Notes: generated from the letters alone by a model not told the origin. Numbered from the stretch's first letter, positions 43,274-53,194 are shown. The stretch: 64,000 nt of DNA from Goleter apudmare HA4340-LM2 (GCA_019359495.1 JAHHHF010000081.1:1-64000); one strand, 5' to 3'. Made by a program: numbers and translations.

Positions 43274-43371
43274 TTGATTTTCGCTCAACTCTAGCTAAGT
43301 AATGTTTCATGCCTGCGGTTAAAAGCAGTTGACTGTGGGCATTTTTTGAGATTTTCCAGGAGAAATTAATC

Positions 43372-43647
43372 ATGATTATTACTATTTTTTATTTCTTATG
43401 TGCTTGGGCAATGATAATTTTCATGTTTTGGAGTATTTGGTTAACCTTGAAAAAAGGAGTCAATTATGTCAAGAAATTACACGAAATTCCTTGCCATGCT
43501 TGTGAATTTTTTACCAATGATCATCGACTGAAATGTACTGTGCATCCAATAAAAGCTTGTTCTGAGCAAGCAATTAATTGTATTGACTTTGAGCCGAAAA
43601 CTGCTGCTTGTAATGCTTGTCAAAAAGGTCGGCGTAAACTTTACTAA
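43372..43647 (+). CDS. Conserved cyanobacterial TM protein with Cys motifs (91 aa)
   Basis: One N-terminal membrane helix (residues 3-25) is followed by a Cys-rich domain: IPCHACEFF, RLKCTVHP, KACSEQAINCIDF and AACNACQKGRR. Similar small proteins are common in cyanobacteria; metal or cluster binding is suggested by the paired Cys, but no function is known. It lies 98 bp downstream of the fourth antenna gene, on the same strand and possibly in its operon. Confidence 0.82.
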   Translation: MIITIFYFLCAWAMIIFMFWSIWLTLKKGVNYVKKLHEIPCHACEFFTNDHRLKCTVHPIKACSEQAINCIDFEPKTAACNACQKGRRKLY

Positions 43648-43757
43648 TTTGCTCACGCTAAATAATGATAGGAGTCAGACCAGATAAGCTTTTTGGATTT
43701 TAAATTTGCAATTCCGCTTTGCGGTATTAGCTTTATCCCCAAGAAATATCAATACCT

Positions 43758-44006
43758 ATGAACCAAAAATCTGATTTCTTAGCTGAACTCTGTGATTTTT
43801 TGTATCCTCGTAGTCCATACTATGGCCAGTTTAAGCCAGAGTATATGGCTTTTAATGCTAATCTCCAAGATTTTTCTCAACGGGTAAACTATATTTGTAG
43901 TCTACAAACTAGTGGTAAGCTTTCTCCAGAAGAGGCTTACAAGCAAATTCATATACTCTGGAAACAGTTAAAAATAGCCAGAAAGCAATTAGAAATTACC
44001 AGTTAA
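43758..44006 (+). CDS. Small conserved cyanobacterial protein (82 aa, DUF7219-like)
   Basis: Begins MNQKSDFLAELCDFLYPRSP and continues YYGQFKPEYMAFNANLQDFS with a helical C-terminal half (LSPEEAYKQIHILWKQLK). The pattern matches a small cyanobacterial family of unknown function that I associate with DUF7219. It is soluble. It lies about 110 bp after the Cys-motif gene. Confidence 0.78.
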   Translation: MNQKSDFLAELCDFLYPRSPYYGQFKPEYMAFNANLQDFSQRVNYICSLQTSGKLSPEEAYKQIHILWKQLKIARKQLEITS

Positions 44007-44215
44007 ACCACATCTGTAATGGAAGCATGTTGCTCTACGCAGGTAGATTAGTAGCTCAGAATATCCTCACCACTCTATATCTTAAGAAATGCCAGAGGTT
44101 GAGAGCGATCGCCTTCGGTTTGTATAAACAGCATTCACCAAGACCGCTAAAATAGTCTGATACAAACTTGTTGTTAACAAACACAAAGTTAAAAATCAGA
44201 GTGGGGAGGCAAAAA

Positions 44216-44956
44216 ATGGGATTGGCTGGGTTAAGAATTGTGTTGGTAGAACCAGCTGGCCCCATTAACGTCGGCGCGATCGCCCGCGTGATGAAAAATT
44301 TTGGACTACATCAACTAGTATTTGTCAATCCTCAATGCGATCCACTGTCAGAGGAGGCTGTGAGGATGGCAGTACATGCCAAAGAGATTTTAGAATCTGC
44401 GGTAGTGGTGGCGTCATTACCAGATGCATTGCAGGGATGCGTGAGGGCGATCGCTACGACTGGTAGGGTTCGGAGTGTGGAAACGCCTTTAGAAAACCCC
44501 CGCACTGCACTACCTTGGTTACTGGAGGAACCAGAACAACCTGTAGCTTTGATTTTTGGCAGGGAAGACCGAGGATTAAGCAACGAAGAGTTAAATTATG
44601 CCCAAAGATTTGTCCATATCCCCACCAGTGAGAATTATTTATCGTTAAATTTGGCGACGGCGGTGGCTATATGTTGTTACGAATTGGCACAATGTGTAGC
44701 ACCATCCCCAACTCAGACCCCAAACACCACAGAAATAGCGCCTTTTGATGTCGTGGAAGGATACTACCAGCAATTAGAATCTCTACTTTTGCACATAGGT
44801 TATCTTTATCCACATACAGCAGCAAGTCGGATGGAAAAATTCCGGCAGTTGTATAATCGTGCTCACCTGCAAACTACCGAAGTAGCAATGCTCCGAGGGA
44901 TTTTGCGACAGGTAGAATGGGCACTCACAAGGCAGCAAAATCATCAAGATTTATAA
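44216..44956 (+). CDS. trmJ: SPOUT RNA 2'-O-methyltransferase, TrmJ type (246 aa)
   Basis: This enzyme methylates the ribose 2'-OH of an RNA nucleotide with SAM, in TrmJ the nucleotide at tRNA position 32. SPOUT motifs are LVEPAGPINVGAIARVMKNF (motif 1), ALIFGREDRGLSNEEL (motif 2) and IPTSENYLSLNLATAVAICC (motif 3, the knot). The C-terminal ~70 residues form a helical extension typical of TrmJ. ATG 44216 follows GGGAGGC; upstream codons in frame lack a ribosome site. TrmH-family alternatives cannot be wholly excluded. Confidence 0.88.
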   Translation: MGLAGLRIVLVEPAGPINVGAIARVMKNFGLHQLVFVNPQCDPLSEEAVRMAVHAKEILESAVVVASLPDALQGCVRAIATTGRVRSVETPLENPRTALPWLLEEPEQPVALIFGREDRGLSNEELNYAQRFVHIPTSENYLSLNLATAVAICCYELAQCVAPSPTQTPNTTEIAPFDVVEGYYQQLESLLLHIGYLYPHTAASRMEKFRQLYNRAHLQTTEVAMLRGILRQVEWALTRQQNHQDL

Positions 44957-45128
44957 TTCATCGTTTAACATGTACGGATTCATCCCCCCAAAATATTGAA
45001 TATGGCTTAAACTAAACACAAAAATGCTACATGGTAGCAGAGGTGATTTGAGTATTAAGATGCTTAAAGGATAAGTTTTGGGTCGGGAGTCTGCCAGAAA
45101 ACAATCGAGGGGGTCACAAGGAGTAACG

Positions 45129-46664
45129 GTGTCAGAGTCGAGTGACAAACTAAACGCTTTCTCGCGGCGTCAACCGGCAAACCGTCGCCAGCGTCCGCGC
45201 CAAGTCCAAAAGGTAGAACAGAAGAAGGTAAAAGTTCCTTCCCAACGGCAACAAATGCCAACAGGAGGAACCATACTCACACGCCTCAATAGTGGTGTGA
45301 GTTCATCCCCAATGGCGGCCGGTGTGTCGAGAACAAGAACAGGACTAGTAATGCCAACCGCCGTTAAACCTATCCCTAGGGGTCAGGGAAAAGTACCTGC
45401 AATGAAACCCAATGGCGCAAAGCTCAAGACTGTGCGGATGGAGAGGTATGGATTGCCCAAACCCGGCAGACGATCGCGTAAAACCCGCTTAAAGCCACTA
45501 GCTAGGACATTGTTGTATACCCTGCGGTTGTTGATTGTGGGCATTGGCATTGGTGCGATCGTCGGGACAGCGTTGTCAGTGTTAGATCCCGCGAATCGCA
45601 TTACTCCAGATGCTTCTAAAGCATCTAGCAATGTGGGACAAACCCAACCTACACCCAATACTCAGGCAGGTTCCAACTTATACTTAACTCAAGAAATTAC
45701 TCCTTTAAAAACCGCCGTGCAAAACCTCGCGGCAGGTAATCCCAATCTGATGCCTGGCGTTTTCTTGGTAGATTTGGATGCAGGGGCTTACGTCGATGTG
45801 AATGGTGCTGCCAGTTTTCCGGCGGCTAGCACAATTAAAGTACCGATTTTGGTGGCATTTTTCCAAGATTTAGATGCGGGGAAAATTCGTCTCGATGAAA
45901 TGCTGCCTATGCAGCAAGAGGCGATCGCGGGCGGTTCTGGAAGTATGCAATTCAAACCCGCAGGCACTCAGTATTCAGCGCTGGAAGTCGCCACTAAAAT
46001 GATTACCATCAGCGACAATACCGCCACAAACATGCTGATTGCGCGACTGGGGGGTATAGAAGCTCTCAATCAGCGTTTCCGTAGTTGGGGACTGACAAAT
46101 ACACAACTTCGTAATCCCCTCCCCGATTTACCAGGGACAAACACCACCAGTCCCAGAGAATTGGTACATTTAATGGCGATGGTCAATCAGGGGAGTTTGG
46201 TGAGTATGCGATCGCGCGATCGGCTCCTTGATATCATGCGCCAAACCCAAAGAGATCAACTTTTGCCCTCCGGTTTGGGTACAGGCGCTAGTATTGCCCA
46301 CAAAACAGGTGATATTGGCACAATGTTAGCGGATACAGGGTTAGTCGATATGCCAACTGGCAAGCGCTACTTAATCACTGTGATGGTGCAACGCCCTAAT
46401 AATGACCCCCGCGCCGAAAAACTTATTAGTGCAATTTCCCGCACTGCTTACCAACAGTTTAGCCAAAATGCTGTTACTCCCCACAATACAGGAAGCACCA
46501 TCCCGCCTGCAAGTGGTTATCAATCACCAGGTGTAACTCCTCCCATGCCCATGAATGGTTATCAATCCCCAGTCGTGGCTCCTCCTCAGAATCCGGGAAA
46601 CACTATGCCCATGAATGGTTATCAATCTCCCGTCATTAATCCCCAGTACTATCCCCCTAGATAG
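45129..46664 (+). CDS. Class A beta-lactamase-like serine hydrolase, membrane-anchored (511 aa)
   Basis: A basic, disordered N-terminus of ~115 residues precedes one membrane helix (LLYTLRLLIVGIGIGAIVGT), then a serine hydrolase domain: SxxK at ASTIKVPIL, SDN at ISDNTATNML, and KTG at AHKTGDIG. The loop that carries Glu166 in true lactamases (ExxLN) reads PLPDLPGTN, so hydrolysis of beta-lactams is doubtful and a peptidoglycan role is possible. The C-terminus has three NGYQSP-type repeats. GTG 45129 follows AAGGAG at a good distance. Confidence 0.85.
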   Translation: MSESSDKLNAFSRRQPANRRQRPRQVQKVEQKKVKVPSQRQQMPTGGTILTRLNSGVSSSPMAAGVSRTRTGLVMPTAVKPIPRGQGKVPAMKPNGAKLKTVRMERYGLPKPGRRSRKTRLKPLARTLLYTLRLLIVGIGIGAIVGTALSVLDPANRITPDASKASSNVGQTQPTPNTQAGSNLYLTQEITPLKTAVQNLAAGNPNLMPGVFLVDLDAGAYVDVNGAASFPAASTIKVPILVAFFQDLDAGKIRLDEMLPMQQEAIAGGSGSMQFKPAGTQYSALEVATKMITISDNTATNMLIARLGGIEALNQRFRSWGLTNTQLRNPLPDLPGTNTTSPRELVHLMAMVNQGSLVSMRSRDRLLDIMRQTQRDQLLPSGLGTGASIAHKTGDIGTMLADTGLVDMPTGKRYLITVMVQRPNNDPRAEKLISAISRTAYQQFSQNAVTPHNTGSTIPPASGYQSPGVTPPMPMNGYQSPVVAPPQNPGNTMPMNGYQSPVINPQYYPPR

Positions 46665-46765
46665 AAAGTGTGAAGGTTGACAAATCGGGTGAGGTTAAAT
46701 TCTCAAAGATGCACATAATAGTGAAATGGGTTATTTCATATTGCATCTTTAATACTTGATTGAAC

Positions 46766-47134
46766 ATGGAAACTATCACCCCTTCCATCCAATTTTTTGC
46801 GGGACTTTTTGAAGACCTCAGTAATGTTAGTCTGCGGCGGGAAGTCCGTACTGGTAAACGCATAGTCTTAATGATTTTTAATCAATTACAAGCCTTACAA
46901 GGACTCAACAGCTTTACTAAACCATCCCTAAATTCTCTGTTGTTAACTGATGAAGAAGGCGAAATTAATGTCACACCTTCTTCCACTCGGTTTATTTTTG
47001 GTGGTGATGAAGGGGATGAACTAATGCGGGTAGAGTGCAAGTTTGAAATTGAGCAAGATGACCATTGGGAGCGATTTATGCGATTTATGCATCGCTACGC
47101 TGAGGCTAATGGTATGGAATATGGAGAGAGGTGA
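46766..47134 (+). CDS. psb28: Photosystem II assembly factor Psb28 family (122 aa)
   Basis: METITPSIQFFAGLFEDLSN, followed by VSLRREVRTGKRIVLMIFNQ, then TRFIFGGDEGDELMRVECKF and DHWERFMRFMHRYAEANGM, match the Psb28 family, which binds PSII assembly intermediates on the cytoplasmic side. The divergent start and the NGMEYGE end suggest the second paralogue (Psb28-2 type) rather than Psb28-1. ATG 46766 is used; the preceding TTG is less likely. It is followed by a strong terminator. Confidence 0.9.
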   Translation: METITPSIQFFAGLFEDLSNVSLRREVRTGKRIVLMIFNQLQALQGLNSFTKPSLNSLLLTDEEGEINVTPSSTRFIFGGDEGDELMRVECKFEIEQDDHWERFMRFMHRYAEANGMEYGER

Positions 47135-47154
47135 ATTGCTTGGTCGAAAGAAAT

Positions 47155-47192
47155 TGACACTCTCCAAATTTTGACGGAGAGTGTCAGTTTTT
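47155..47192. terminator. Bidirectional terminator
   Basis: TGACACTCTCC (47155-47165) pairs with GGAGAGTGTCA (47176-47186), followed by GTTTTTC. It lies between convergent psb28 and the ABC transporter gene. Confidence 0.88.
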
Positions 47193-47220
47193 CAATCAAA
47201 AACAACCATCAAACAACGTA

Positions 47221-49110
47221 CTAACTTCCCAACATTTGCAAATTGTGTAATGTGGCGTACATACCCCCTGCTTGCAACAATTTTTCATGGCTTCCCTGTT
47301 CAACCAATTCACCTCGCTTCAAGACAAAAATTCGATCTACGTTGCGAATTGTAGATAAACGGTGGGCGATTATGATTGCAGTACGTCTCATCAAAATCCG
47401 ATTTAAAGACTCTTGAATTAGAGCTTCAGTCCCTACATCTAGATTAGCTGTCGCTTCATCTAAGACTAAGATTTGAGGATTACGAATGGCAGCGCGAGCA
47501 AAAGCTAGGAGTTGTTTTTGTCCACTAGAAATATTTGTACCTCGTTCTCTTAGCTGAGTATCATACCCTGCGGGTAGTTGTTCAATAAATTGAGCAACGT
47601 TGGTAATTTGTGCTGCTTGTTGAATTGCTTCGATGCTGTAATCGTCACCTAAGCTAATGTTGCTTTTAACATCACCAGCAAACAAAAAACCTTCTTGTAA
47701 AATCACAGCTAAATATCGTCGCAATTCTGCTTGTGGTAGTTCTCGGATATCTATACCATCTATGAAAATACGTCCTTTAGTGGGTTCGTAAAGGCGGCAC
47801 AAAAGCCGAATGATGGAACTTTTACCCGCACCCGTAGGCCCTACCAATGCTATTTTTTCACCAGGATGAATAGTGAAGTCTAAATCTTTAATTACATAGT
47901 CATGATCTTTATAGGCAAACCAGACGTGTTCAAAACGAATTTCTCCTAATTGTGGGGGGAGGTCGAGGTTTTGAGATTCTAGATTAGCAACTACTTCTTC
48001 TATGTAACCCGATTTAGTATCAAACGTTGACAATTTTGAATTTGTGCTGTTAGTGGCATCGCGGATTTCTATCGGTTCATCTAAGATACTGCTTACCCGT
48101 TCAATAGCAGTAAAACCAGATTGGATGACAGTGAATTTTTCGGCGAAATTCCGCACAGGATCGAATAATTGCTGGGCGTATAAAATAAATGCCGATAAAA
48201 TCCCAAAAGTCAGACTTTCTCGCAATAGCAACCAACCACCCATCCACAATACACCTGCGATCGCTATCAAGCTAATCCATTCTAAGATCCCTGAGACGGC
48301 TGAATCATAAAAGATAGTTTTATCTACTTGTTTGTTGTAGCGTTTGTTCGTGATCCGAAACAATTCGCTATTGAATTTTTCCCGTCGGAACAACTGCACT
48401 ACGTTAATGCCAAGCACATTCTCTTGTAGCTGGGAATTCAGTTGAGACAGTTCTTCTCTGGCTTTGTAATTCGCTTGGCGGTACTGTTTTTGCAAGTAAA
48501 TAACTGCCACGCTAATCGGTATGAGCATCAATAGCAGCAAGCAAGCAAGTTGCCACTGGATAGAAAACATCAAACCGATAATCACCAGCATGGAAAACAA
48601 ATCTGAGACAATGCCAATTGCCCCAGTAGCAAAAACATCTCCCAAGGCTTCCACATCGCTGGTGAGTCTGGTAATCAATTTACCTACAGGCGTCCGGTCA
48701 AAAAAACGCACTGCTAGAGATGTGACATGATGAAATAGGTCTTGGCGAATTGCTGCTGTGATTTCTTGTCCTAGCTTTTGTACTAAATATCCTTGAAACC
48801 CTGTCAATAACAGTCGGATAATAATTGCAAACAGCAATAATCCTTGGAGAATATTTAGCCCTTGCAACAACGGGCGATTTCTCAGAAATTCATAGGTTCC
48901 TGGTTCACTGCGAATTAGGGAGATTGCTTGTCCAATCAGTAGTGGTTGTACTGAACTGGCTATAGCAATTGGTATAAGCAATGACATTGATATGGCTAAT
49001 AATCGTCCATGACGACGAGCATAAGGTACTAGCCGTAAAAATAACCGCCAGTCATTTTCACGCCGACGGTATTCTGTATCAGAGTTGTTGAGAGATTGGT
49101 AGGTACTCAT
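47221..49110 (-). CDS. ABC exporter half-transporter (629 aa)
   Basis: A fused permease-ATPase of the MdlB/MsbA type that probably works as a dimer. Residues ~35-340 hold six membrane helices (SMSLLIPIAIASSVQPLLIG onward). Residues ~390-625 hold the nucleotide-binding domain: Walker A GPTGAGKSS, Q-loop ILQEGFLFAG, signature ISSGQKQLLAF, Walker B ILVLDEATANLD and H-loop IIAHRLSTI. The substrate is not evident; lipid or drug export is usual. It is transcribed alone, opposite to psb28. Confidence 0.93.
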   Translation of the reverse strand: MSTYQSLNNSDTEYRRRENDWRLFLRLVPYARRHGRLLAISMSLLIPIAIASSVQPLLIGQAISLIRSEPGTYEFLRNRPLLQGLNILQGLLLFAIIIRLLLTGFQGYLVQKLGQEITAAIRQDLFHHVTSLAVRFFDRTPVGKLITRLTSDVEALGDVFATGAIGIVSDLFSMLVIIGLMFSIQWQLACLLLLMLIPISVAVIYLQKQYRQANYKAREELSQLNSQLQENVLGINVVQLFRREKFNSELFRITNKRYNKQVDKTIFYDSAVSGILEWISLIAIAGVLWMGGWLLLRESLTFGILSAFILYAQQLFDPVRNFAEKFTVIQSGFTAIERVSSILDEPIEIRDATNSTNSKLSTFDTKSGYIEEVVANLESQNLDLPPQLGEIRFEHVWFAYKDHDYVIKDLDFTIHPGEKIALVGPTGAGKSSIIRLLCRLYEPTKGRIFIDGIDIRELPQAELRRYLAVILQEGFLFAGDVKSNISLGDDYSIEAIQQAAQITNVAQFIEQLPAGYDTQLRERGTNISSGQKQLLAFARAAIRNPQILVLDEATANLDVGTEALIQESLNRILMRRTAIIIAHRLSTIRNVDRIFVLKRGELVEQGSHEKLLQAGGMYATLHNLQMLGS

Positions 49111-49341
49111 AGTACAAGCATTATATTAATTTTTGCAATTAATGCCATGCTTTATACGAATTGGTTTTGTCCGCACAACTGGAGGAGGTTGTTATTTGTC
49201 ATTGGTCATTTGTGTAGCTCTGTTCAACTATGGTTAAGAGGCTTGTAACAGGTAGCTTCATTAGTCAGAGTTTTCAGGGTATTTATGTCTCGTGACAATT
49301 ACTTAAGTAATTTGGTAGTAATTAAAGTATACGAAGAGACT
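49111..49341. other. Intergenic region
   Basis: About 230 bp, AT-rich, with nothing I can assign except the promoter expected for the ABC transporter gene at its left edge. Confidence 0.3.
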
Positions 49342-49857
49342 TTAATCACTAATGCTATACCGTTTGATATTATTTAGAGTAAGTTTAATTGTAGCGATCG
49401 CTTGTTCACAAGAATTTATAATATAAACATTTGCTGGTGACATTTTTTTGAAGAATACTTTGCTGATTTCGTCATCACTCAACAGTATTACAGGCTGATT
49501 TGCTTTCAATGCTAAAGCCACTTCGGAAGCTGTACCTATGCCCATACCACAGGCAATTACTACATCACTGGAGATGACATTAATATTGTTACGAGCGTTC
49601 CCCATATCTGTGAAAATGGCTATATCAACTGCTGCGGAAATGCCGTTTTCATTATCCCTAGGCAGAACGCCAATAGTTAATCCGTTGGCAGACTTTGCAC
49701 CCTGACTAGCAGCATCCATTACACCCACATTCCTCCCGCCAGTTAGTAAAACCCATCCTTGTTGGGCAATGAGTTCACCTAATTTATAGGCGTTTTGTAT
49801 TTCTTTCTCCGTAGCCTGATCTCCAGGCCCCATGACTCCAATCACAGTTTTTCTCAT
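49342..49857 (-). CDS. LOG/SLOG-fold nucleotide-binding protein (171 aa)
   Basis: The Rossmann-like fold is recognisable from KTVIGVMGPGDQA, LLTGGRNVGVMDAASQGAKS, TIGVLPRDN and GMGIGTASEVALAL, the last being the position of the PGGxGTxxE motif of LOG phosphoribohydrolases. Related proteins (TIGR00725 type) are annotated as possible lysine-decarboxylase-like or cytokinin-type enzymes, but the catalytic PGG is replaced here, so substrate is unknown. ATG 49857 (MRKTVIG) is preferred to the longer frame. Confidence 0.78.
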   Translation of the reverse strand: MRKTVIGVMGPGDQATEKEIQNAYKLGELIAQQGWVLLTGGRNVGVMDAASQGAKSANGLTIGVLPRDNENGISAAVDIAIFTDMGNARNNINVISSDVVIACGMGIGTASEVALALKANQPVILLSDDEISKVFFKKMSPANVYIINSCEQAIATIKLTLNNIKRYSISD

Positions 49858-49910
49858 AACTTGGGAATGGGGAATAACTGTTGACAAATGTCCAATTACA
49901 AAACCCCAAT

Positions 49911-50489
49911 TCACCACTTTTCAAACCAATAGACAATTTCTGAGGCTGAACTATCAATAGCTACCCCATAGCTATCACCATGACTCCAGTTGAAGCCAGC
50001 ACGACCTCTATCTTGTGCATTTAATACTAATATTTCATAGCTGGGTGGAAAAGATTCTGCGGCTGCGTCACTTGTATAAAAAAAAGTGGTCGGCACACCG
50101 TTGGGTAAGTTGGCGTGGTCATTTGTATTACCACCCTGGTATTTGTATTTAGCAACTTTCTGATATTGTAAAAGTGTCGTTTTTATCTTTTCTGGTGACT
50201 CTTTGAGTCTAATTTGCAAAAAACTATTACCTGTTGATGTATCTGGAGAGTAAGCAATTTTGATATCTTTAGTATCAGCAGGAATATTACTAGGAAAATG
50301 CTTTATTAGGTAATTATTATTGCCTATTTGCTCACGTATATTCTGGTAACGTGATGTATCACTGATTAACTGAGGTTCTCCGGAATTACTAAATGCTTTT
50401 TTCAGAAAAAAACTTCCCCCAACAACACCAACGCTGCTAAGGGAAAGTAAAAGTGTTATGGCGACTTGTGCCAAATGCGATCGCTTCAT
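49911..50489 (-). CDS. Membrane-anchored hypothetical protein (192 aa)
   Basis: A signal-anchor helix at residues 8-30 (VAITLLLSLSSVGVVGGSFF) precedes an extracytoplasmic domain of mixed strands (YLIKHFPSNIPADTKDIKIA, YEILVLNAQDRGRAG, GVAIDSSASEIVYWFEKW). No family is recognised. It lies upstream of the LOG-like gene, 53 bp apart, so they probably form a two-gene unit. Confidence 0.7.
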   Translation of the reverse strand: MKRSHLAQVAITLLLSLSSVGVVGGSFFLKKAFSNSGEPQLISDTSRYQNIREQIGNNNYLIKHFPSNIPADTKDIKIAYSPDTSTGNSFLQIRLKESPEKIKTTLLQYQKVAKYKYQGGNTNDHANLPNGVPTTFFYTSDAAAESFPPSYEILVLNAQDRGRAGFNWSHGDSYGVAIDSSASEIVYWFEKW

Positions 50490-50878
50490 TAAACTCGGTA
50501 TGTGAGATTTATATTCATATATCTAATTACTACTACGTTAAAGCCGCTATTTCCGGCATCTAGCCTAAGATATAACTACAAAAAAATCATGTTAATTTTA
50601 GTAAATTGTAACTTCAAATACAGTTATTCAGTATATACGTATAAAATCATCAGCAACAACTCAAATCGCGTAATTGAGCGATCGCTTTAAACCTATTTTC
50701 AGGTATTAATGTCGATTTTAATCGGCAAACTAGCCGAAAGCTTCATCATTTCTTTAAAATGCTGACTCAAAATGCCTAAAATGCTTGCTCATTTTGCCTG
50801 TTTGCTTACTCATTTAGGCAAAATGCTTTCTTATTTCAGTAGATTCCGCACTCATTTTGGTGTTATACGATCGCAAAC
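50490..50878. other. Intergenic region with short repeated words
   Basis: Nothing gene-like. From about 50755 to 50860 the words AAAATGC, CTCATTTTG and CATTTAGGC recur in both orientations (e.g. GCCTAAAATG then CATTTAGGCAAAATG), an AT-rich imperfect inverted-repeat patch near the end of the exonuclease gene. A terminator is not clear. Confidence 0.35.
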
Positions 50879-51661
50879 TTAAAATTCCACAATTACGGGT
50901 GTATGATCGCTAGGCTGAGTCAATTTCCTGGGTGCAACATCAATAATGCAACTTGTCGCCTGCTCATACAACACTGGTGTCAAATAATGATGGTCAATCC
51001 GCCAGCCGAGATTGCGACGGAAGGCGGCGGTGCGATAGTCCCACCAGCTGTAGTGTCCGCCTTCGGTAGTGAATTTACGAAAAGCATCAGCAAATCCCAA
51101 TGCAAGTATATCTCGTAGGGCTTGGCGTTCTGCTTCCGATGCCATGATGTGATTGTCTGGATTCACTTTGTCGTGTATGTCTATGGCTTCTAAGGCAATA
51201 TTAAAGTCGCCACAAACACAAATCGCTGGGTGTGATTTGTGTAATATTTGCAAGTACTCCTTGAGTGTGGCTAACCACTGGAGCTTGTAAGCATATTTTT
51301 CACTACCCACCGCCGAACCATTAGGTACATAAAGATTTACAATGCGAATCTGATCAATAACGCCGGTGATCACCCGCTTTTGTGCATCTAGTTCTGGCTC
51401 TACATGGGGCAAAATTGGCGTGAAACCTGTACTGACATCTGTAAGGGGTTGGTGGCTGATCATGGCTACGCCGTTATAAGCTTTCTGACCAGAGAAATAA
51501 ACGTGATAGCCTAGCTCTGTCAAAGGCGATCGCGGAAAATCGGCATCAATAACTTTTGTTTCTTGCAAACAAAGGACATCAACGGGGTTTTGCTTTAACC
51601 AATCAATCACCTGTTCTAGGCGAATCCGAATTGAGTTCACATTCCAAGTAGCTATTTTCAT
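50879..51661 (-). CDS. xthA: Exodeoxyribonuclease III (260 aa)
   Basis: AP endonuclease and 3'-5' exonuclease of base-excision repair. Family residues: Asn in TWNVNSIR, Glu34 in LQETKV, catalytic YVPNGS region, Asp and Asn in CGDFNIALE, and the C-terminal Asp-His in PSDHTPVIVEF. Length is as usual for the family. It is transcribed alone. Confidence 0.95.
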   Translation of the reverse strand: MKIATWNVNSIRIRLEQVIDWLKQNPVDVLCLQETKVIDADFPRSPLTELGYHVYFSGQKAYNGVAMISHQPLTDVSTGFTPILPHVEPELDAQKRVITGVIDQIRIVNLYVPNGSAVGSEKYAYKLQWLATLKEYLQILHKSHPAICVCGDFNIALEAIDIHDKVNPDNHIMASEAERQALRDILALGFADAFRKFTTEGGHYSWWDYRTAAFRRNLGWRIDHHYLTPVLYEQATSCIIDVAPRKLTQPSDHTPVIVEF

Positions 51662-52126
51662 TTTTTAATTATGTATAATTATGAAAAATCATCAATTATG
51701 AATTAATATTAACTGAGCAAACTTTTAGAATTATTTAACAATTTTAAATTTGCTAGTATTTATGCCATTTTCTTCGCAAAGAGACCCTAAAGAATTGATC
51801 CCACCTGATAATTTAGTAGTGTTAGCTACATTTTTTTTAATTTGGTGAGTTAAGTTACAAAATAGCATAACTGCTTATGATCCCCAAGATAGATGAAGTA
51901 GAAGAACAGGAGGTTGTAATTTAAGAATTGTAGTTGCCAGGTGGCAATGACTGAGGGCAAAAAATTTTTAGTGGTGTTTTTGAAGTAGGGTTAACCGATA
52001 TTGCGCTTTTAAAAGACTGTTTGGTTAATTTAACTTTTAGAGGAGTAAGGACAAATGCTCTGCCCTCATCAAATTAACTAGGTTCTCAATCTGAGAACTG
52101 TTTCATAAACTGAACCACAACAATTT
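51662..52126. other. Intergenic region between divergent genes
   Basis: About 465 bp, AT-rich, holding promoters for xthA (leftward) and the glycosyltransferase (rightward). I see no RNA gene, repeat or hidden long frame in it. Confidence 0.35.
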
Positions 52127-53194
52127 ATGAAAATCGCTCAAGTAGCCCCCTTATGGGAAAGAGTTCCACCTCCTAGTTATGGAGGAATTGAACTGGTAGT
52201 GAGTCACTTGACCGATGAGCTAGTTCGTCGCGGTCATGAGGTGACTTTGTTTGCCTCTGGTGATTCTCAAACTTTGGCTCATTTACAAGCAGTTTATCCA
52301 CGTGCATTGCGCTTAGATCCAAAGGTCAAAGAGTATGCAGTATACGAAATGCTTGAACTCAGCCAAGTTTACCAGCAAGCTATGGAATTTGACATTATTC
52401 ATTCCCATGTAGGGATTTCGGCATTACCTTTGGCGAATTTGGTATCAACTCCTACTGTGCATACTCTGCACGGTGATTTTACAAAAGATAATCAGAAAGT
52501 ATTTAGCCATCACAAAAAGCAACACTACGTCAGTATTAGTAACGCTCAACGTCAAATTAACTTAAACTATGTTGACACCGTCTATAACGGTATTAACCCT
52601 GAAGACTACCCGTTTGAAGCGCAACCCCAAAAACCGCAGTATTTAGCATTTCTAGGGCGCTTTTCAGCAGAAAAAGGCCCACACCATGCGATCGCCATTG
52701 CGAAACAGACTGGTTGGCGCTTGAAAATGGCAGGAAAAGTCGATATAGCAGATGCTAAGTTTTTTGCACAAGAAATTGCTCCCTATATAGATGGTAAGCA
52801 AATTGAATATCTCGGTGAAGTCAGCCATGCTGAAAAGGTGGAACTTTTGGGCAAAGCTGCTGTGACTTTGTTTCCTATTACCTGGCAAGAACCTTTTGGT
52901 TTAGTAATGATTGAATCAATGGCAACTGGTACGCCAGTGATTGCGATGAATTTCGGCTCTGTACCAGAGGTAATTGCTCAGGGAAAAACAGGTTTTATCT
53001 GTCAAAGCTTTGAAGAAATGGCTGCAAGTATTCCTCATGCTTTGAAACTAAATCGTCAAACCTGTCAAAAATATATAGTAAACAAGTTTAGTGTTCACCA
53101 AATGGTCGATGGTTACGAAGCAATCTACGAAAAAATTATCAAAGACCGTATAGACTTGAATGGTCGCATTCGTGCTATGAAAGTCAAACTTTAA
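52127..53194 (+). CDS. GT4-family glycosyltransferase (355 aa)
   Basis: Retaining glycosyltransferase with two Rossmann domains. N-terminal GGIELVVSHLTDELVRRGHE is the acceptor-side start typical of GT4; DIIHSHVGIS and LHGDF follow. The nucleotide-sugar side shows LGRFSAEKGPHHAI, the E-x7-E motif EPFGLVMIE, and GTPVIAMNFGSVPEVI. The sugar and acceptor are unknown; polysaccharide or glycolipid synthesis is likely. The small zinc-ribbon gene follows within 52 bp. Confidence 0.92.
   Translation: MKIAQVAPLWERVPPPSYGGIELVVSHLTDELVRRGHEVTLFASGDSQTLAHLQAVYPRALRLDPKVKEYAVYEMLELSQVYQQAMEFDIIHSHVGISALPLANLVSTPTVHTLHGDFTKDNQKVFSHHKKQHYVSISNAQRQINLNYVDTVYNGINPEDYPFEAQPQKPQYLAFLGRFSAEKGPHHAIAIAKQTGWRLKMAGKVDIADAKFFAQEIAPYIDGKQIEYLGEVSHAEKVELLGKAAVTLFPITWQEPFGLVMIESMATGTPVIAMNFGSVPEVIAQGKTGFICQSFEEMAASIPHALKLNRQTCQKYIVNKFSVHQMVDGYEAIYEKIIKDRIDLNGRIRAMKVKL

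Noticed and set aside
50502-50690. 62-codon plus-strand frame
   Set aside because: AT-rich, low-complexity Asn/Tyr/Ile content, no ribosome site.
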